Source: Erysipelotrichaceae bacterium (GTDB taxonomy: Bacteria; Bacillota_I; Bacilli_A; Erysipelotrichales; Erysipelotrichaceae). From it: DNA of 14,956 bases. Under the pieces are notes generated by a model, which was not told where the DNA came from, made no database searches, and saw nothing but the letters and a program-made list of their open reading frames with translations. Where the stretch lies: contig JAFONG010000040.1 of assembly GCA_017418585.1 (NCBI GenBank), positions 1 through 14,956 of the forward strand, given 5' to 3'. Below, piece after piece: positions 6,122-14,214 of the stretch (within the stretch, counting starts at the first letter, position 1; every line of letters starts with the position of its first letter). The position numbers and the translations under genes were made by a program.

Positions 6122-8254
6122 CTTCTTGATTTCCTCCTTTTTGACTGAATTTATTCTAAGTGCATTCGTAAGCACGAATATTGAACTGACTGACATCGTC
6201 AGCGCTCCGATCATCGGATTGAGAGACAGGTTCAGCGGCTTGTAGAAAGCGCCTGCCGCCAAAGGGATAAACAGGGCGTTATAGAACAGAGCCCAGAACA
6301 GGTTCTGTCTGATCACCGACATCGTCTTACGGGCCAGGTCGACCATGAACGATACATCAAGGATACTGTTGGTCATCAGTACGACATCGCTGGTCGCATA
6401 GGCAATATCCGTTCCGTTGGCTACGGAAAAAGACACATCGGCAGCCGACAAGGCAATCGCATCGTTGACGCCGTCTCCGACCATGGCCGTCTTTCCTGAT
6501 TCTTTCTTTTCGTTTACGGTTTTATGCTTATCCTGGGGCGTTACGGAAGACAGATACTCCGTGATGTTCAGCTTTCTTGCGATATTGCCGGCCGTTATTT
6601 CGTTGTCTCCGGTACACATGATCGGCGTAATGCCACGTCTCTGTAAAGAAGCAACTGCCGCTACGGAACTGTCTTTTAAGACATCGGCCAGATAGACGAT
6701 GCCCAAGATCCGCTCGTTTTTTCCGACGCAGATGAAAGAATAGTTGTTTTCTCTCGCATAACCGATATCTTCCGGTATCTTCTTCGTGAAACGGCTGAGC
6801 AGTTTCAGGTTGCCCGCATAGTAGCTGTCCTTTCCATTGTGGGCCAGAATGCCTTCGGATGAGATCTGTTCAAAGTCGTCGAAGTCTAGATCTCCACCCG
6901 GGTACTTCTCGCTGATCGCCTTGGCGATCGGGTGAGAGGAGTGCTTCTCCAGAGAAGACAGGACATTCAGGAACGAGCTGTCATATTCTTTCAGATCGAT
7001 GATCTCCAGCTTGTTTTTGGTAAGCGTTCCGGTCTTGTCCAGGATGACATATTTCAGTTTTCCTGCCACTTCCAGGATCTCCGGATTCTTGATCAGGACA
7101 CCGTTTCTGGCGGCGTTTCCTGTCGCTACCATGACTGCAGCCGGAGTTGCCAGGCCAAGGGCACACGGACAGCTGATGACCAGTACGGACATGGCGAAGT
7201 TCAGGGCTTTCTCCAGGTCTTTATCCGCGATCATCCAGATGACGAATGTCACAAGGGCGATCCCGATGACGCTGAAGACGAAGTAGTTGGATACGGTATC
7301 CGCAAACTTCTCTACCGGGATCTTCGACATGGTTGCCTGTTTGGTTAACGAAATGATCTTGGAAAGGGTCGTCTGGGCGCTGTTTCTGGTGACTTTCACT
7401 CTGATCTCGCCGTTCATGTTGACGGTACCGCCGATCACTTCGTCATCAACCGACTTCGTCTGCGGAAGGGATTCCCCGGTAATCATGGATTCATCGATCG
7501 AGGATGATCCGGAAATGATCACGCCGTCCTGCGGAATCGATTCGCCCGGTCCGACTACAACGATATCGTCCTTCTTCAGATCGTCGATCGGAATGATGAT
7601 GACCTCATCGTCTTTTACCAGATTCGCCTGCATCGGTATCAGGGTTGCCAGACCTCTGATCGTCTTGGCGGCTTTCTTCTTGTTGCTGCCTTCGATATAC
7701 TTGCCGATCGATACGATGACCGGAACCATGGCTGCCGTCTCGAAATACAGATGATAGGAATGGTTTCCGGAAAACAGAACGTACAGGGAGTACAGATAGG
7801 ATACAAAGGATGATATTGATACAAGGGAATCCATGTTCGGTTTTAAATGGAACAAAGCGAGGAATCCTGATCTGTAGTGACGGAAATTCAGCAGAATGAT
7901 GATTGTAGAAAGAATCAGCTGAACGTAGTCTCCGTGAGACGGAACATGGAGGCCGAACATATGACCCATCGAGAAATACATCAGGATCAGAACCAGAACG
8001 CAGGAAATCAGAAGTCTGATCTTATCCGTGTCGATTCCTTCATTCTTGTGAATCACCAGTTCATAGCCGGCATCCTTCACGGCTTTCGCCATGATTTCTT
8101 CGTTTGTTCTGCTTTCATCAAAACTGACGCTGGCTTCGTTTTCCAGCAGATTGATCTTGCACTCCAAAACGCCCGGTGTATTCTTCAGGGCTCTTTCAAC
8201 GTTTCCTTTACAGATGACACAGGTCATTCCTTTTACTTCGTAAGTCTTTTCCAT
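5915..8254 (-). CDS. copA: Cu+-exporting P-type ATPase with N- and C-terminal HMA domains
   Basis: This 779-residue P1B ATPase pumps Cu(I) out of the cytoplasm. In order: an N-terminal heavy-metal domain with GMTCVIC (Cys12, Cys15); membrane helices from about residue 80; the actuator motif TGES (259-262); CPC in the sixth helix (362-364); the phosphorylation site DKTGT (Asp406); the SSHP motif (439-442); GDGVNDA (593-599); and the helix 7 and 8 copper motifs YN (658-659), MSVSS (687-691) and TNALR (696-700). This set is diagnostic of the Cu+ class. Unusually, a complete second heavy-metal domain with GMMCMHC (Cys723, Cys726) forms the C-terminus (residues 712-779), preceded by an internal ribosome-binding site and ATG. 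The gene leads the operon with csoR. Its ribosome-binding site is a G run inside the operator. Confidence 0.97.
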   Translation of the reverse strand: MEKTYEVKGMTCVICKGNVERALKNTPGVLECKINLLENEASVSFDESRTNEEIMAKAVKDAGYELVIHKNEGIDTDKIRLLISCVLVLILMYFSMGHMFGLHVPSHGDYVQLILSTIIILLNFRHYRSGFLALFHLKPNMDSLVSISSFVSYLYSLYVLFSGNHSYHLYFETAAMVPVIVSIGKYIEGSNKKKAAKTIRGLATLIPMQANLVKDDEVIIIPIDDLKKDDIVVVGPGESIPQDGVIISGSSSIDESMITGESLPQTKSVDDEVIGGTVNMNGEIRVKVTRNSAQTTLSKIISLTKQATMSKIPVEKFADTVSNYFVFSVIGIALVTFVIWMIADKDLEKALNFAMSVLVISCPCALGLATPAAVMVATGNAARNGVLIKNPEILEVAGKLKYVILDKTGTLTKNKLEIIDLKEYDSSFLNVLSSLEKHSSHPIAKAISEKYPGGDLDFDDFEQISSEGILAHNGKDSYYAGNLKLLSRFTKKIPEDIGYARENNYSFICVGKNERILGIVYLADVLKDSSVAAVASLQRRGITPIMCTGDNEITAGNIARKLNITEYLSSVTPQDKHKTVNEKKESGKTAMVGDGVNDAIALSAADVSFSVANGTDIAYATSDVVLMTNSILDVSFMVDLARKTMSVIRQNLFWALFYNALFIPLAAGAFYKPLNLSLNPMIGALTMSVSSIFVLTNALRINSVKKEEIKKMNKTVLIDGMMCMHCAAHVEEALKNLGADVRVSLEEGKAYLSDTALNNEQIREAVTDAGYTVTGILDE

Positions 8255-8256
8255 AG

Positions 8257-8277
8257 ATATACCCCCCCAGGGTATAT
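8257..8277. promoter_or_regulatory. CsoR-like copper operator overlapping the copA start region
   Basis: Arms ATATACCC (8257-8264) and GGGTATAT (8270-8277) form an inverted repeat around a short C/A spacer, matching the TACCC...GGGTA pattern of CsoR operators. It covers the predicted copA transcription start and leader, and its G run (minus strand, 8268-8262) is also the only candidate ribosome-binding site for copA. Bound CsoR would block transcription. The same bases in the mRNA can fold into a 6-bp hairpin. Confidence 0.8.
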
Positions 8278-8281
8278 AAAC

Positions 8282-8310
8282 ATTTTATCATCTTATGATT
8301 CACAAGACAA
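8282..8310 (-). promoter_or_regulatory. copA promoter
   Basis: On the minus strand TTGTCT (8310-8305) and TAAAAT (8287-8282) are 17 bases apart, a good sigma-A promoter. Transcription should start near 8275, inside the CsoR-like operator, giving a leader of about 21 bases. Its -35 lies in the spacer of the dnaE promoter on the other strand. Confidence 0.7.
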
Positions 8311-8321
8311 TAAAGTATAAT
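8293..8321 (+). promoter_or_regulatory. dnaE promoter, overlapping the copA promoter
   Basis: A perfect TATAAT (8316-8321) has a weak TTATGA (8293-8298) 17 bases upstream. The ATG at 8328 begins 6 bases after the -10 box, at the expected transcription start. No ribosome-binding site is present, so the mRNA would be leaderless. Confidence 0.5.
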
Positions 8322-8327
8322 AGAAAT

Positions 8328-11300
8328 ATGAGCTGTCCGCTGTATATTCGTAGTGTCTATAGTCTGCTTTCTTCCATGTGTACGATTGATGGAATCGTTT
8401 CTTATGGTAAAAAATACGGATATACGCATCTGGGTCTGGTTGACAGGAACGTGCTGGCAGGGGCCATGTCGTTCAAGAAAACCTGCGAGAAGGCCGGAAT
8501 CCATCCGGTGTATGGTCTGGAATTTGAAATCAAGATCGACGACAGGACTCACGTAGCGGTTCTTTATGCAAAAAACGATGCGGGTTTTGAGAACCTGATG
8601 AAGCTTTCCAGCCGCATCTGTACCCACGAAGAAAGAACAGTCGATATTGAAACGCTGAACAGATACCGCGGAGAATGCATCCTTGTTCTTCTTTCAGACG
8701 ATATGCCTTTGACCTATGCGGCCGACCGGGACATGAATCTGCAGGAAGCGCTGGACAGCCAAAGGGAGCTGTTTGGCGAGTATACCGTTGGACTGATGGA
8801 CCACGATATCGCGATGAATGCCAACCGGGACAGGAAGATCAAGGAACTGCTGAAAAAGAATCGTATTCCGATGATCGCCTTGAACAGAACCTATTATCTG
8901 GAAAGAGACGACTATGAGGACTACGAGATCCTGAAATGCATCAGAGACAAAAGGATCTACGAGCACGATTCGGCCATACTGGAAAGCGGCAGATATCTGC
9001 TCAGCAGGCAGGAATACGACGCCCTTTATGAACAGGAAGAGCTGATCAGCACCGATCTGTTTGCACAGAACTGCCAGGTCGGTCTGGCTTTTCATACGTC
9101 CTTGCCGCTGTACGAAAACAAGAAGAGCATTCCTTCGAAAGACTACCTGGTCGCCTTATGCAACGAAGGACTGAAACGGAGAATGAAGAACAACGTTCCC
9201 GACGTATACAGGAAACGTCTCGACTATGAACTGAGCGTCATTCTGAAAATGCATTTCGAGGACTATTTTCTTATCGTCTACGACTTTATTCTTTATGCCA
9301 AGAAACAGAATATCCTGGTCGGACCGGGGAGGGGATCCGCTGCCGGTTCACTGGTTTCCTACTGTCTGGGCATTACGGATATCGATCCGCTGAAATACGG
9401 CCTGCTTTTTGAACGGTTCCTCAATCCGGAACGCATCTCCATGCCGGATATCGATACCGACTTTCCGGACGACCGCAGGGATGAAGTGATCCGTTATGTC
9501 AGAGAACGCTACGGCATCGAACATGTAGGCCACATCATTACTTACGGCACTCTGAAAGCCAAACAGGTTCTTAGAGATGTCGGCAGAGTTCTGGACTATC
9601 CACCAAGAGAGATCGACGGCATCTGCAAGCTGATTCCGAACGTCGTAAACATGGATCTGGACAGGGCTTATTCAACGCTGCCTCTGTTTAAGCAGAAGAT
9701 CGAATCCGAACAGCGCTACCGCAGACTCTATCAGATCGCCAGAAAACTGGAATTCTTCCCGCGTCACGAATCGACCCATGCCGCCGGCATCGTCATGTCC
9801 AGAAAACCGCTGGAAGAAGTCGTTCCGGTAATCAGGATCGAAGATGACATCTATTCGACCCAGTATACGATGGAACATCTGGAAGAACTCGGCCTGATCA
9901 AGATGGATTTTCTGGGATTAAGAAACCTTGGCATCATAGCCGAGATCACCGCAGACATTCAGAAAGATGAAACATTCAGTCTGAAAGACATCCCTTTGGA
10001 TGATCCGAAGACTTTCAAACTCATCCAGGACGTCAACGTATCCGGCGTATTCCAGCTGGAATCCTCCGGTATGCGCAATCTGATCCGCAAGATGAAACCG
10101 GTCAGTTTCGAAGAAATCGCCGTGGCGATCGCCCTGTTCCGACCGGGTCCGATGAAAAACATTCCCGCTTTTCTGGAAAACCGCGCTCATCCGGAAAGCG
10201 TCAGCTATCTTCATCCGAATCTAAAACCGATCCTGGAAGAGACGTACGGAATCATCATCTATCAGGAACAGATCATCAATATCGCCAGAGTCATGGCCGG
10301 TTTTACTTACGGCAAGGCCGATATCTTGAGAAAAGCCATGTCCAAGAAGAAACTGAACGAACTGGAGAAACTCCATCCGGACTTCATCGACGGATGTCTG
10401 AAAAAAGGATACGACAGGCAACTTGCAGAGAAGGTATATGAACTCATTCTGGAATTCGCAAACTACGGCTTTGGCAAAGCTCATTCCATCGCCTATGCCA
10501 TGGTTGCCTACCAGCTGGCCTATCTGAAAGCCAACTATCCGCTGTACTTCTATAAAGCGCTGCTGAACGGGGTCATCGGTTCACAGTCCAAGACCTACGA
10601 CTACATTGCCGAGTGTCTGAACATCAGACAGAAGGTAAGGGGAATATCCCTGAATGAATCGGAAACGGCTTATCAGATCAAAGACGGTGCCATCGTCATG
10701 CCGTTTGGCGTATGTAAAGACGTAGGTGCGATTTCTGCAGCAAAGATCCTTGAAGAAAGAGAAAACGGACCGTTCAGGGACTATATCGATGCGGTAAAAA
10801 GACTGACCCTGAAGGGTGTCGAAAGAAACGTCCTGGAAAACCTGATCTATGCGGGCGCTTTCGACAGTTTCGGCTACTCCCGGCATACGATGATCAACGC
10901 CTTAAGCAACGTCATCATGTACGCCAATGCCCACAGGGGGGAAGAATCCCTGATGGACGACTTCGATGATACGCCGATCATCGAACAGCTCAAGGACGAC
11001 AACATGGTTCTTGCCGAGAACGAGAAGAACGTTCTGGGCTTCTACTTCAGTTTCAATCCGATCGCCGATGTCAAAAAGAAAAACAATATCAATACCGAAG
11101 ATCTGTACCAGCTTTCCGGGAAGATCGGAACGGTCAAAGGCTTCGGTCTGATCAAGAGAGTTAAATCGCTTAGAACCAAAAAAGGGGACATGATGGCTTT
11201 CGTGGATCTGGTTGACGACAAAGGGGAGCTGTCTCTGGCCGTCATGCCGAACCTGTATGCGCAGCACGGTTCACAGCTGACAAAAGGAAAATACGTCTAT

Positions 11301-11360
11301 TTTGAAGGCCGGATCGAAAAGGAAGCTTCCTGTCTGGTCAGAAACATGAGAATATTATAG
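8328..11360 (+). CDS. dnaE: DNA polymerase III alpha subunit, DnaE type
   Basis: This 1010-residue replicative polymerase of the C family probably works beside PolC, as in other Bacillota. The start at 8328 (MSCPLYIRSVYSLL) is preferred over ATG 8295, because it aligns with the family N-terminus and 8295 lies in the promoter. Residues 1 to about 200 are a PHP domain with its metal-binding residues largely lost (no HxH before YSLL, and VDRN in place of TDH). The polymerase core has GPGRGSAAGS (332-341), PDIDTDF (373-379, catalytic Asp374 or Asp376 region) and KMDFLG with Asp527. A C-terminal OB-fold segment begins near residue 930. It is somewhat shorter than B. subtilis DnaE (about 1115). No proofreading exonuclease is visible. 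It heads a cluster with a two-component system 11 bases downstream. Confidence 0.95.
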   Translation: MSCPLYIRSVYSLLSSMCTIDGIVSYGKKYGYTHLGLVDRNVLAGAMSFKKTCEKAGIHPVYGLEFEIKIDDRTHVAVLYAKNDAGFENLMKLSSRICTHEERTVDIETLNRYRGECILVLLSDDMPLTYAADRDMNLQEALDSQRELFGEYTVGLMDHDIAMNANRDRKIKELLKKNRIPMIALNRTYYLERDDYEDYEILKCIRDKRIYEHDSAILESGRYLLSRQEYDALYEQEELISTDLFAQNCQVGLAFHTSLPLYENKKSIPSKDYLVALCNEGLKRRMKNNVPDVYRKRLDYELSVILKMHFEDYFLIVYDFILYAKKQNILVGPGRGSAAGSLVSYCLGITDIDPLKYGLLFERFLNPERISMPDIDTDFPDDRRDEVIRYVRERYGIEHVGHIITYGTLKAKQVLRDVGRVLDYPPREIDGICKLIPNVVNMDLDRAYSTLPLFKQKIESEQRYRRLYQIARKLEFFPRHESTHAAGIVMSRKPLEEVVPVIRIEDDIYSTQYTMEHLEELGLIKMDFLGLRNLGIIAEITADIQKDETFSLKDIPLDDPKTFKLIQDVNVSGVFQLESSGMRNLIRKMKPVSFEEIAVAIALFRPGPMKNIPAFLENRAHPESVSYLHPNLKPILEETYGIIIYQEQIINIARVMAGFTYGKADILRKAMSKKKLNELEKLHPDFIDGCLKKGYDRQLAEKVYELILEFANYGFGKAHSIAYAMVAYQLAYLKANYPLYFYKALLNGVIGSQSKTYDYIAECLNIRQKVRGISLNESETAYQIKDGAIVMPFGVCKDVGAISAAKILEERENGPFRDYIDAVKRLTLKGVERNVLENLIYAGAFDSFGYSRHTMINALSNVIMYANAHRGEESLMDDFDDTPIIEQLKDDNMVLAENEKNVLGFYFSFNPIADVKKKNNINTEDLYQLSGKIGTVKGFGLIKRVKSLRTKKGDMMAFVDLVDDKGELSLAVMPNLYAQHGSQLTKGKYVYFEGRIEKEASCLVRNMRIL

Positions 11361-11371
11361 GGGGAACAATT

Positions 11372-12031
11372 ATGAAGATCCTGATCGTTGATGATGAAAT
11401 AAAGATAAGAGAAGTCGTGTCGGAATATGCCGCGGCAAACGGCTATGAATGCGACCAGGCCAGCAACGGCAGGGATGCCGTGGAAATGGTACAGGGAAAC
11501 AGCTACGACTGCGTGGTGCTGGATATTATGATGCCGGAACTGGACGGTTTTTCCGCTTGCAAGAAGATCAAATCGATACAGAATATCCCGGTTATCATGT
11601 TATCGGCAAGACAGGAAGAAGAAGACAAGCTGTTCTCTTTTGATCTGGGTGTAGACGACTACGTTACCAAGCCGTTCTCTCCGAAAGAACTGATGGCCAG
11701 GATCAAGGCAGTCTGCGACCGTTACCATGTTCATACCAACAGCCAGTATGTTTTTGAAGGACTGGTGATCGATGTCGACGGAAGAAGCGTAACGGCAGAC
11801 GGACAGAAACTGACCCTGACGCCGAAAGAACTGGATCTGCTGATCTACATGGCAAAGAACAAGAACATCGCCCTGGACAGAGAAAAACTGCTCTCAGCCG
11901 TATGGGAGACAGACTACTATGAAGACGATCGTACGATCGATACCCATATCAAGATGCTTAGAAAAGATCTGGGCGAATATGCGAAATACATCGTTACGGT
12001 AAGAGGCGTGGGGTACAAGTTTGAAGTTTAA
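11372..12031 (+). CDS. Two-component response regulator, OmpR/PhoB family
   Basis: This 219-residue cytoplasmic transcription factor has a receiver domain (residues 1-115) with acidic pair Asp7-Asp8, phosphoacceptor Asp51 (VVLDIMMPELDGF), Ser78 and Lys100 (YVTKPFSP), all intact. A winged-helix DNA-binding domain follows (about 125-219) with LTPKELDLL, the DDRTIDTHIKMLRKDL recognition helix region and the terminal VRGVGYKF. GGGG at 11361-11364, 7 bases before the ATG, is the ribosome-binding site. The gene lies 11 bases after dnaE and overlaps its kinase by 11 bases, so it is probably co-transcribed with both. Its target genes cannot be told from this window. Confidence 0.95.
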   Translation: MKILIVDDEIKIREVVSEYAAANGYECDQASNGRDAVEMVQGNSYDCVVLDIMMPELDGFSACKKIKSIQNIPVIMLSARQEEEDKLFSFDLGVDDYVTKPFSPKELMARIKAVCDRYHVHTNSQYVFEGLVIDVDGRSVTADGQKLTLTPKELDLLIYMAKNKNIALDREKLLSAVWETDYYEDDRTIDTHIKMLRKDLGEYAKYIVTVRGVGYKFEV

Positions 12032-13475
12032 TTTCAAAGGCATCCGTTTTTCGACCTGGCTGTATTTTCTGGGTTTTTCGCTATCGATGATGCTTCTGCT
12101 GGGTTTCCTGCTGATCGTTTTAATCAAGCCCTATTACCGGGATGACCGTATCAGGACCATCAACGTGATATCGGATACCATGGAAGAACTTCTGATGAAA
12201 TCCGATGTTACGGAAAAAGACATCGAATCAGTCGGCAGGACCATTATCGGCAACAACGTCTGTGCCATCATCTACAACGAAAACGGAAAGAGCATCTACT
12301 ATCCGCCTGATTCCTTAGGACAGCTGTGCATGCTGGATAAAGAAGTAACAGTAGGGGAACAGACCTACGTCATAACGCAGGATCCTTTAAGATTCATTGA
12401 AACCATCAAGAATGAGAATCCTTTATCCGCCATCGTCAATTCGCAGTACACCGGAGCGGAAATGCTTCTGTACGGCAGGCTGATCAGAGCCGATCTGGCC
12501 AACTACTATCTGATCCTGAACACGCCGCTGGAACCGGTGGAATCCTATATCGATTTCATCCTGAACCAGTATTTCTATATTGCCGTGATCGTCATCCTGA
12601 TTGCCCTGATCGTCGCGGTCTTTCTGGCCAGAAAGATCTCGCAGCCTATCGTCAAAATGAAAAACGAAGCCAACAAGCTGGCACAGGGGGACTACAATGT
12701 CGAATTCAAGACGGATTCCTTCTCTGAAATCAACGATCTGGCGTCTACGCTGGACGACGCGACAGAAAAGCTTTCCAAGGTCAACGATTTAAGGAAAGAT
12801 CTGGTTGCCAATGTTTCCCACGATATCAAGACGCCGTTGACCATGATCAAGGCTTATGCCGAGATGATCAAGGATATCTCCGGAGAGAATCCGGTAAAGA
12901 GAAATGAACATCTGGATGTCATCATCAAGGAAACGGAATATCTGGATAAGCTGGCAACCGACATGTCGCAGCTTTCAAAACTGCAGTCGGGCGTCATTGA
13001 ACTCAACAGGGACAATTTCGATCTGAAAGAATGCGTCAACAAGGTCGTTCTGCTGCTTTCCCAGGCGATCCATGAAAAGAACGTAAACCTCGTACTGGAT
13101 CTGGACGACTGCGTCGTCTATGCCGATGAAACGAAGATCTCCCAGGTCATCTACAACTTCCTGTCCAATGCCCTGAAGTATTCCGACGACGACTCCACGA
13201 TCATCATCCGGGAACATGCAGATGAAGAGAAGGTCAGGGTAGAAGTCATCGACCACGGCAACGGCATTTCCGAAGAAGCGTTGCCGTATATCTGGGACAG
13301 GTATTACAAGGTAGACAAGAACTTCAACCGTTCCGTCAATTCCACGGGGCTAGGTCTGGCGATCGCCAAGGCGATTCTGGAAGTACATAAAGCAAAGTAC
13401 GGAGTGGAATCCGTATTGAACGAAGGATCAACCTTCTGGTTCGAACTGTCAAAGGACTACGATGAACAAAACTGA
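12021..13475 (+). CDS. Sensor histidine kinase, partner of the upstream regulator
   Basis: This 484-residue membrane kinase should phosphorylate the upstream response regulator. Membrane segments at about residues 14-36 and 184-203 enclose an extracytoplasmic sensor region of about 145 residues with no family I recognise. A HAMP linker (204-258) leads to the dimerisation domain with phosphoacceptor His267 (VSHDIKTPL), then the ATP-binding domain: N box (NFLSNALKYS, Asn379 and Asn383), G1 (DHGNG, 411-415), F box (WDRYYK) and G2 (STGLGLAIAK, 441-450). The start is a TTG inside the regulator gene, 7 bases after GGGG (12010-12013), because it keeps the first membrane helix whole. It overlaps the methyltransferase gene downstream by 14 bases. 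The signal is unknown. Confidence 0.94.
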   Translation: MKFNFKGIRFSTWLYFLGFSLSMMLLLGFLLIVLIKPYYRDDRIRTINVISDTMEELLMKSDVTEKDIESVGRTIIGNNVCAIIYNENGKSIYYPPDSLGQLCMLDKEVTVGEQTYVITQDPLRFIETIKNENPLSAIVNSQYTGAEMLLYGRLIRADLANYYLILNTPLEPVESYIDFILNQYFYIAVIVILIALIVAVFLARKISQPIVKMKNEANKLAQGDYNVEFKTDSFSEINDLASTLDDATEKLSKVNDLRKDLVANVSHDIKTPLTMIKAYAEMIKDISGENPVKRNEHLDVIIKETEYLDKLATDMSQLSKLQSGVIELNRDNFDLKECVNKVVLLLSQAIHEKNVNLVLDLDDCVVYADETKISQVIYNFLSNALKYSDDDSTIIIREHADEEKVRVEVIDHGNGISEEALPYIWDRYYKVDKNFNRSVNSTGLGLAIAKAILEVHKAKYGVESVLNEGSTFWFELSKDYDEQN

Positions 13476-14127
13476 TTCACTCAAATACATCGATTACGAG
13501 TTCATTCAGGATGAAGACCGCTACAAGGTAAATACCGATACGGTATGCCTGGGCATGTTTCTGGATCCTCTGATTGGCAAGACCGTTCTGGATATCGGGA
13601 CCAATACCGGTGCACTTCTGCTGTATGCCCATCGTCAGGGAGCGAAGCGTCTGATAGGCGTTGAAATACACGAGGATGCTTTGAAGCTGGCTGATGAGAA
13701 TCTAAAAAGATACACAGATGATTATCGACTTTATCATCAGAGAGTACAGGATCTCAATATCGATCCGGTCGATGTCATCGTCTGCAATCCGCCTTTCTTT
13801 GAGATGAACAACGTTACGGAAGACGAGTACTTCAAAGAGGCGATGTTTGAAGAAGGACTGCCGTTAGAGGAACTGTTCCGCTCTTTCCGCAGACTTCTGA
13901 AAAACAACGGTACGGTCTATCTGATCTATCAGGCGGACCGCTTCCCTGAAGTCTACGATATGTGCAGGCAGTATCATCTGAAGATCATGAAGATGCAGTA
14001 TGTCCACGACGTACATTCGAAGCACGCCCTGCGTGTTCTGGTAAAACTGAAGATCGGAAAGATGTCGAAACTGAAAGTCTATGAACCTGTGATGATCAGC
14101 AAGGGCGAATATGTGTATCCTAAATAA
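13462..14127 (+). CDS. tRNA1(Val) (adenine-N6)-methyltransferase-like protein
   Basis: This 221-residue protein is a Rossmann-fold SAM-dependent methyltransferase of the TrmN6/YfiC group, which methylates N6 of adenosine 37 in tRNA-Val in E. coli. Visible motifs are the start region (YRYKV-like DEDRYKVNTDTVCLG), motif I LDIGTNTGA (43-51) for SAM binding, GVEIH (66-70) whose Glu68 should hold the SAM ribose, and NPPFF (109-113), the signature of N6-adenine methyltransferases. The exact tRNA substrate is inferred from the family. The ATG lies inside the kinase gene end (14-base overlap), so its translation is coupled to the two-component system. I leave the symbol blank because related ORFs with other RNA targets exist. 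Confidence 0.85.
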   Translation: MNKTDSLKYIDYEFIQDEDRYKVNTDTVCLGMFLDPLIGKTVLDIGTNTGALLLYAHRQGAKRLIGVEIHEDALKLADENLKRYTDDYRLYHQRVQDLNIDPVDVIVCNPPFFEMNNVTEDEYFKEAMFEEGLPLEELFRSFRRLLKNNGTVYLIYQADRFPEVYDMCRQYHLKIMKMQYVHDVHSKHALRVLVKLKIGKMSKLKVYEPVMISKGEYVYPK

Positions 14128-14185
14128 AGATAAAAATAGAGAGATAGGTTGGCTTGCTGCTGTTTTATCAATGACGATTCTCAAG

Positions 14186-14191
14186 TATAAT
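14186..14191 (+). promoter_or_regulatory. -10 element of the small protein gene
   Basis: A perfect TATAAT lies 23 bases before the ATG at 14215, in the 87-base gap after the methyltransferase gene. The region 17 bases upstream (TTTTAT) is a poor -35. No terminator is visible after the methyltransferase gene, so readthrough from the dnaE cluster is also possible. Confidence 0.45.
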
Positions 14192-14214
14192 CAAGATAAC
14201 AGGAGGTAAGCGAT

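Noticed and set aside
6932..7754. Long open frames on the plus strand within copA
   Set aside because: They are antisense to an unambiguous copA gene, lack start signals and encode low-complexity shadow sequences.
8262..8268. Run of seven C/G as a G-quadruplex or phase-variable tract
   Set aside because: A single G run cannot form a quadruplex. Slippage would not shift a frame because the run is upstream of the copA start, and the CsoR-like palindrome explains it better.
8295..8327. Upstream ATG extending DnaE by 11 residues
   Set aside because: It lies in the -35 region of the dnaE promoter, has no ribosome-binding site, and the extra residues (MIHKTIKYNRN) do not resemble the family N-terminus, which fits the start at 8328.
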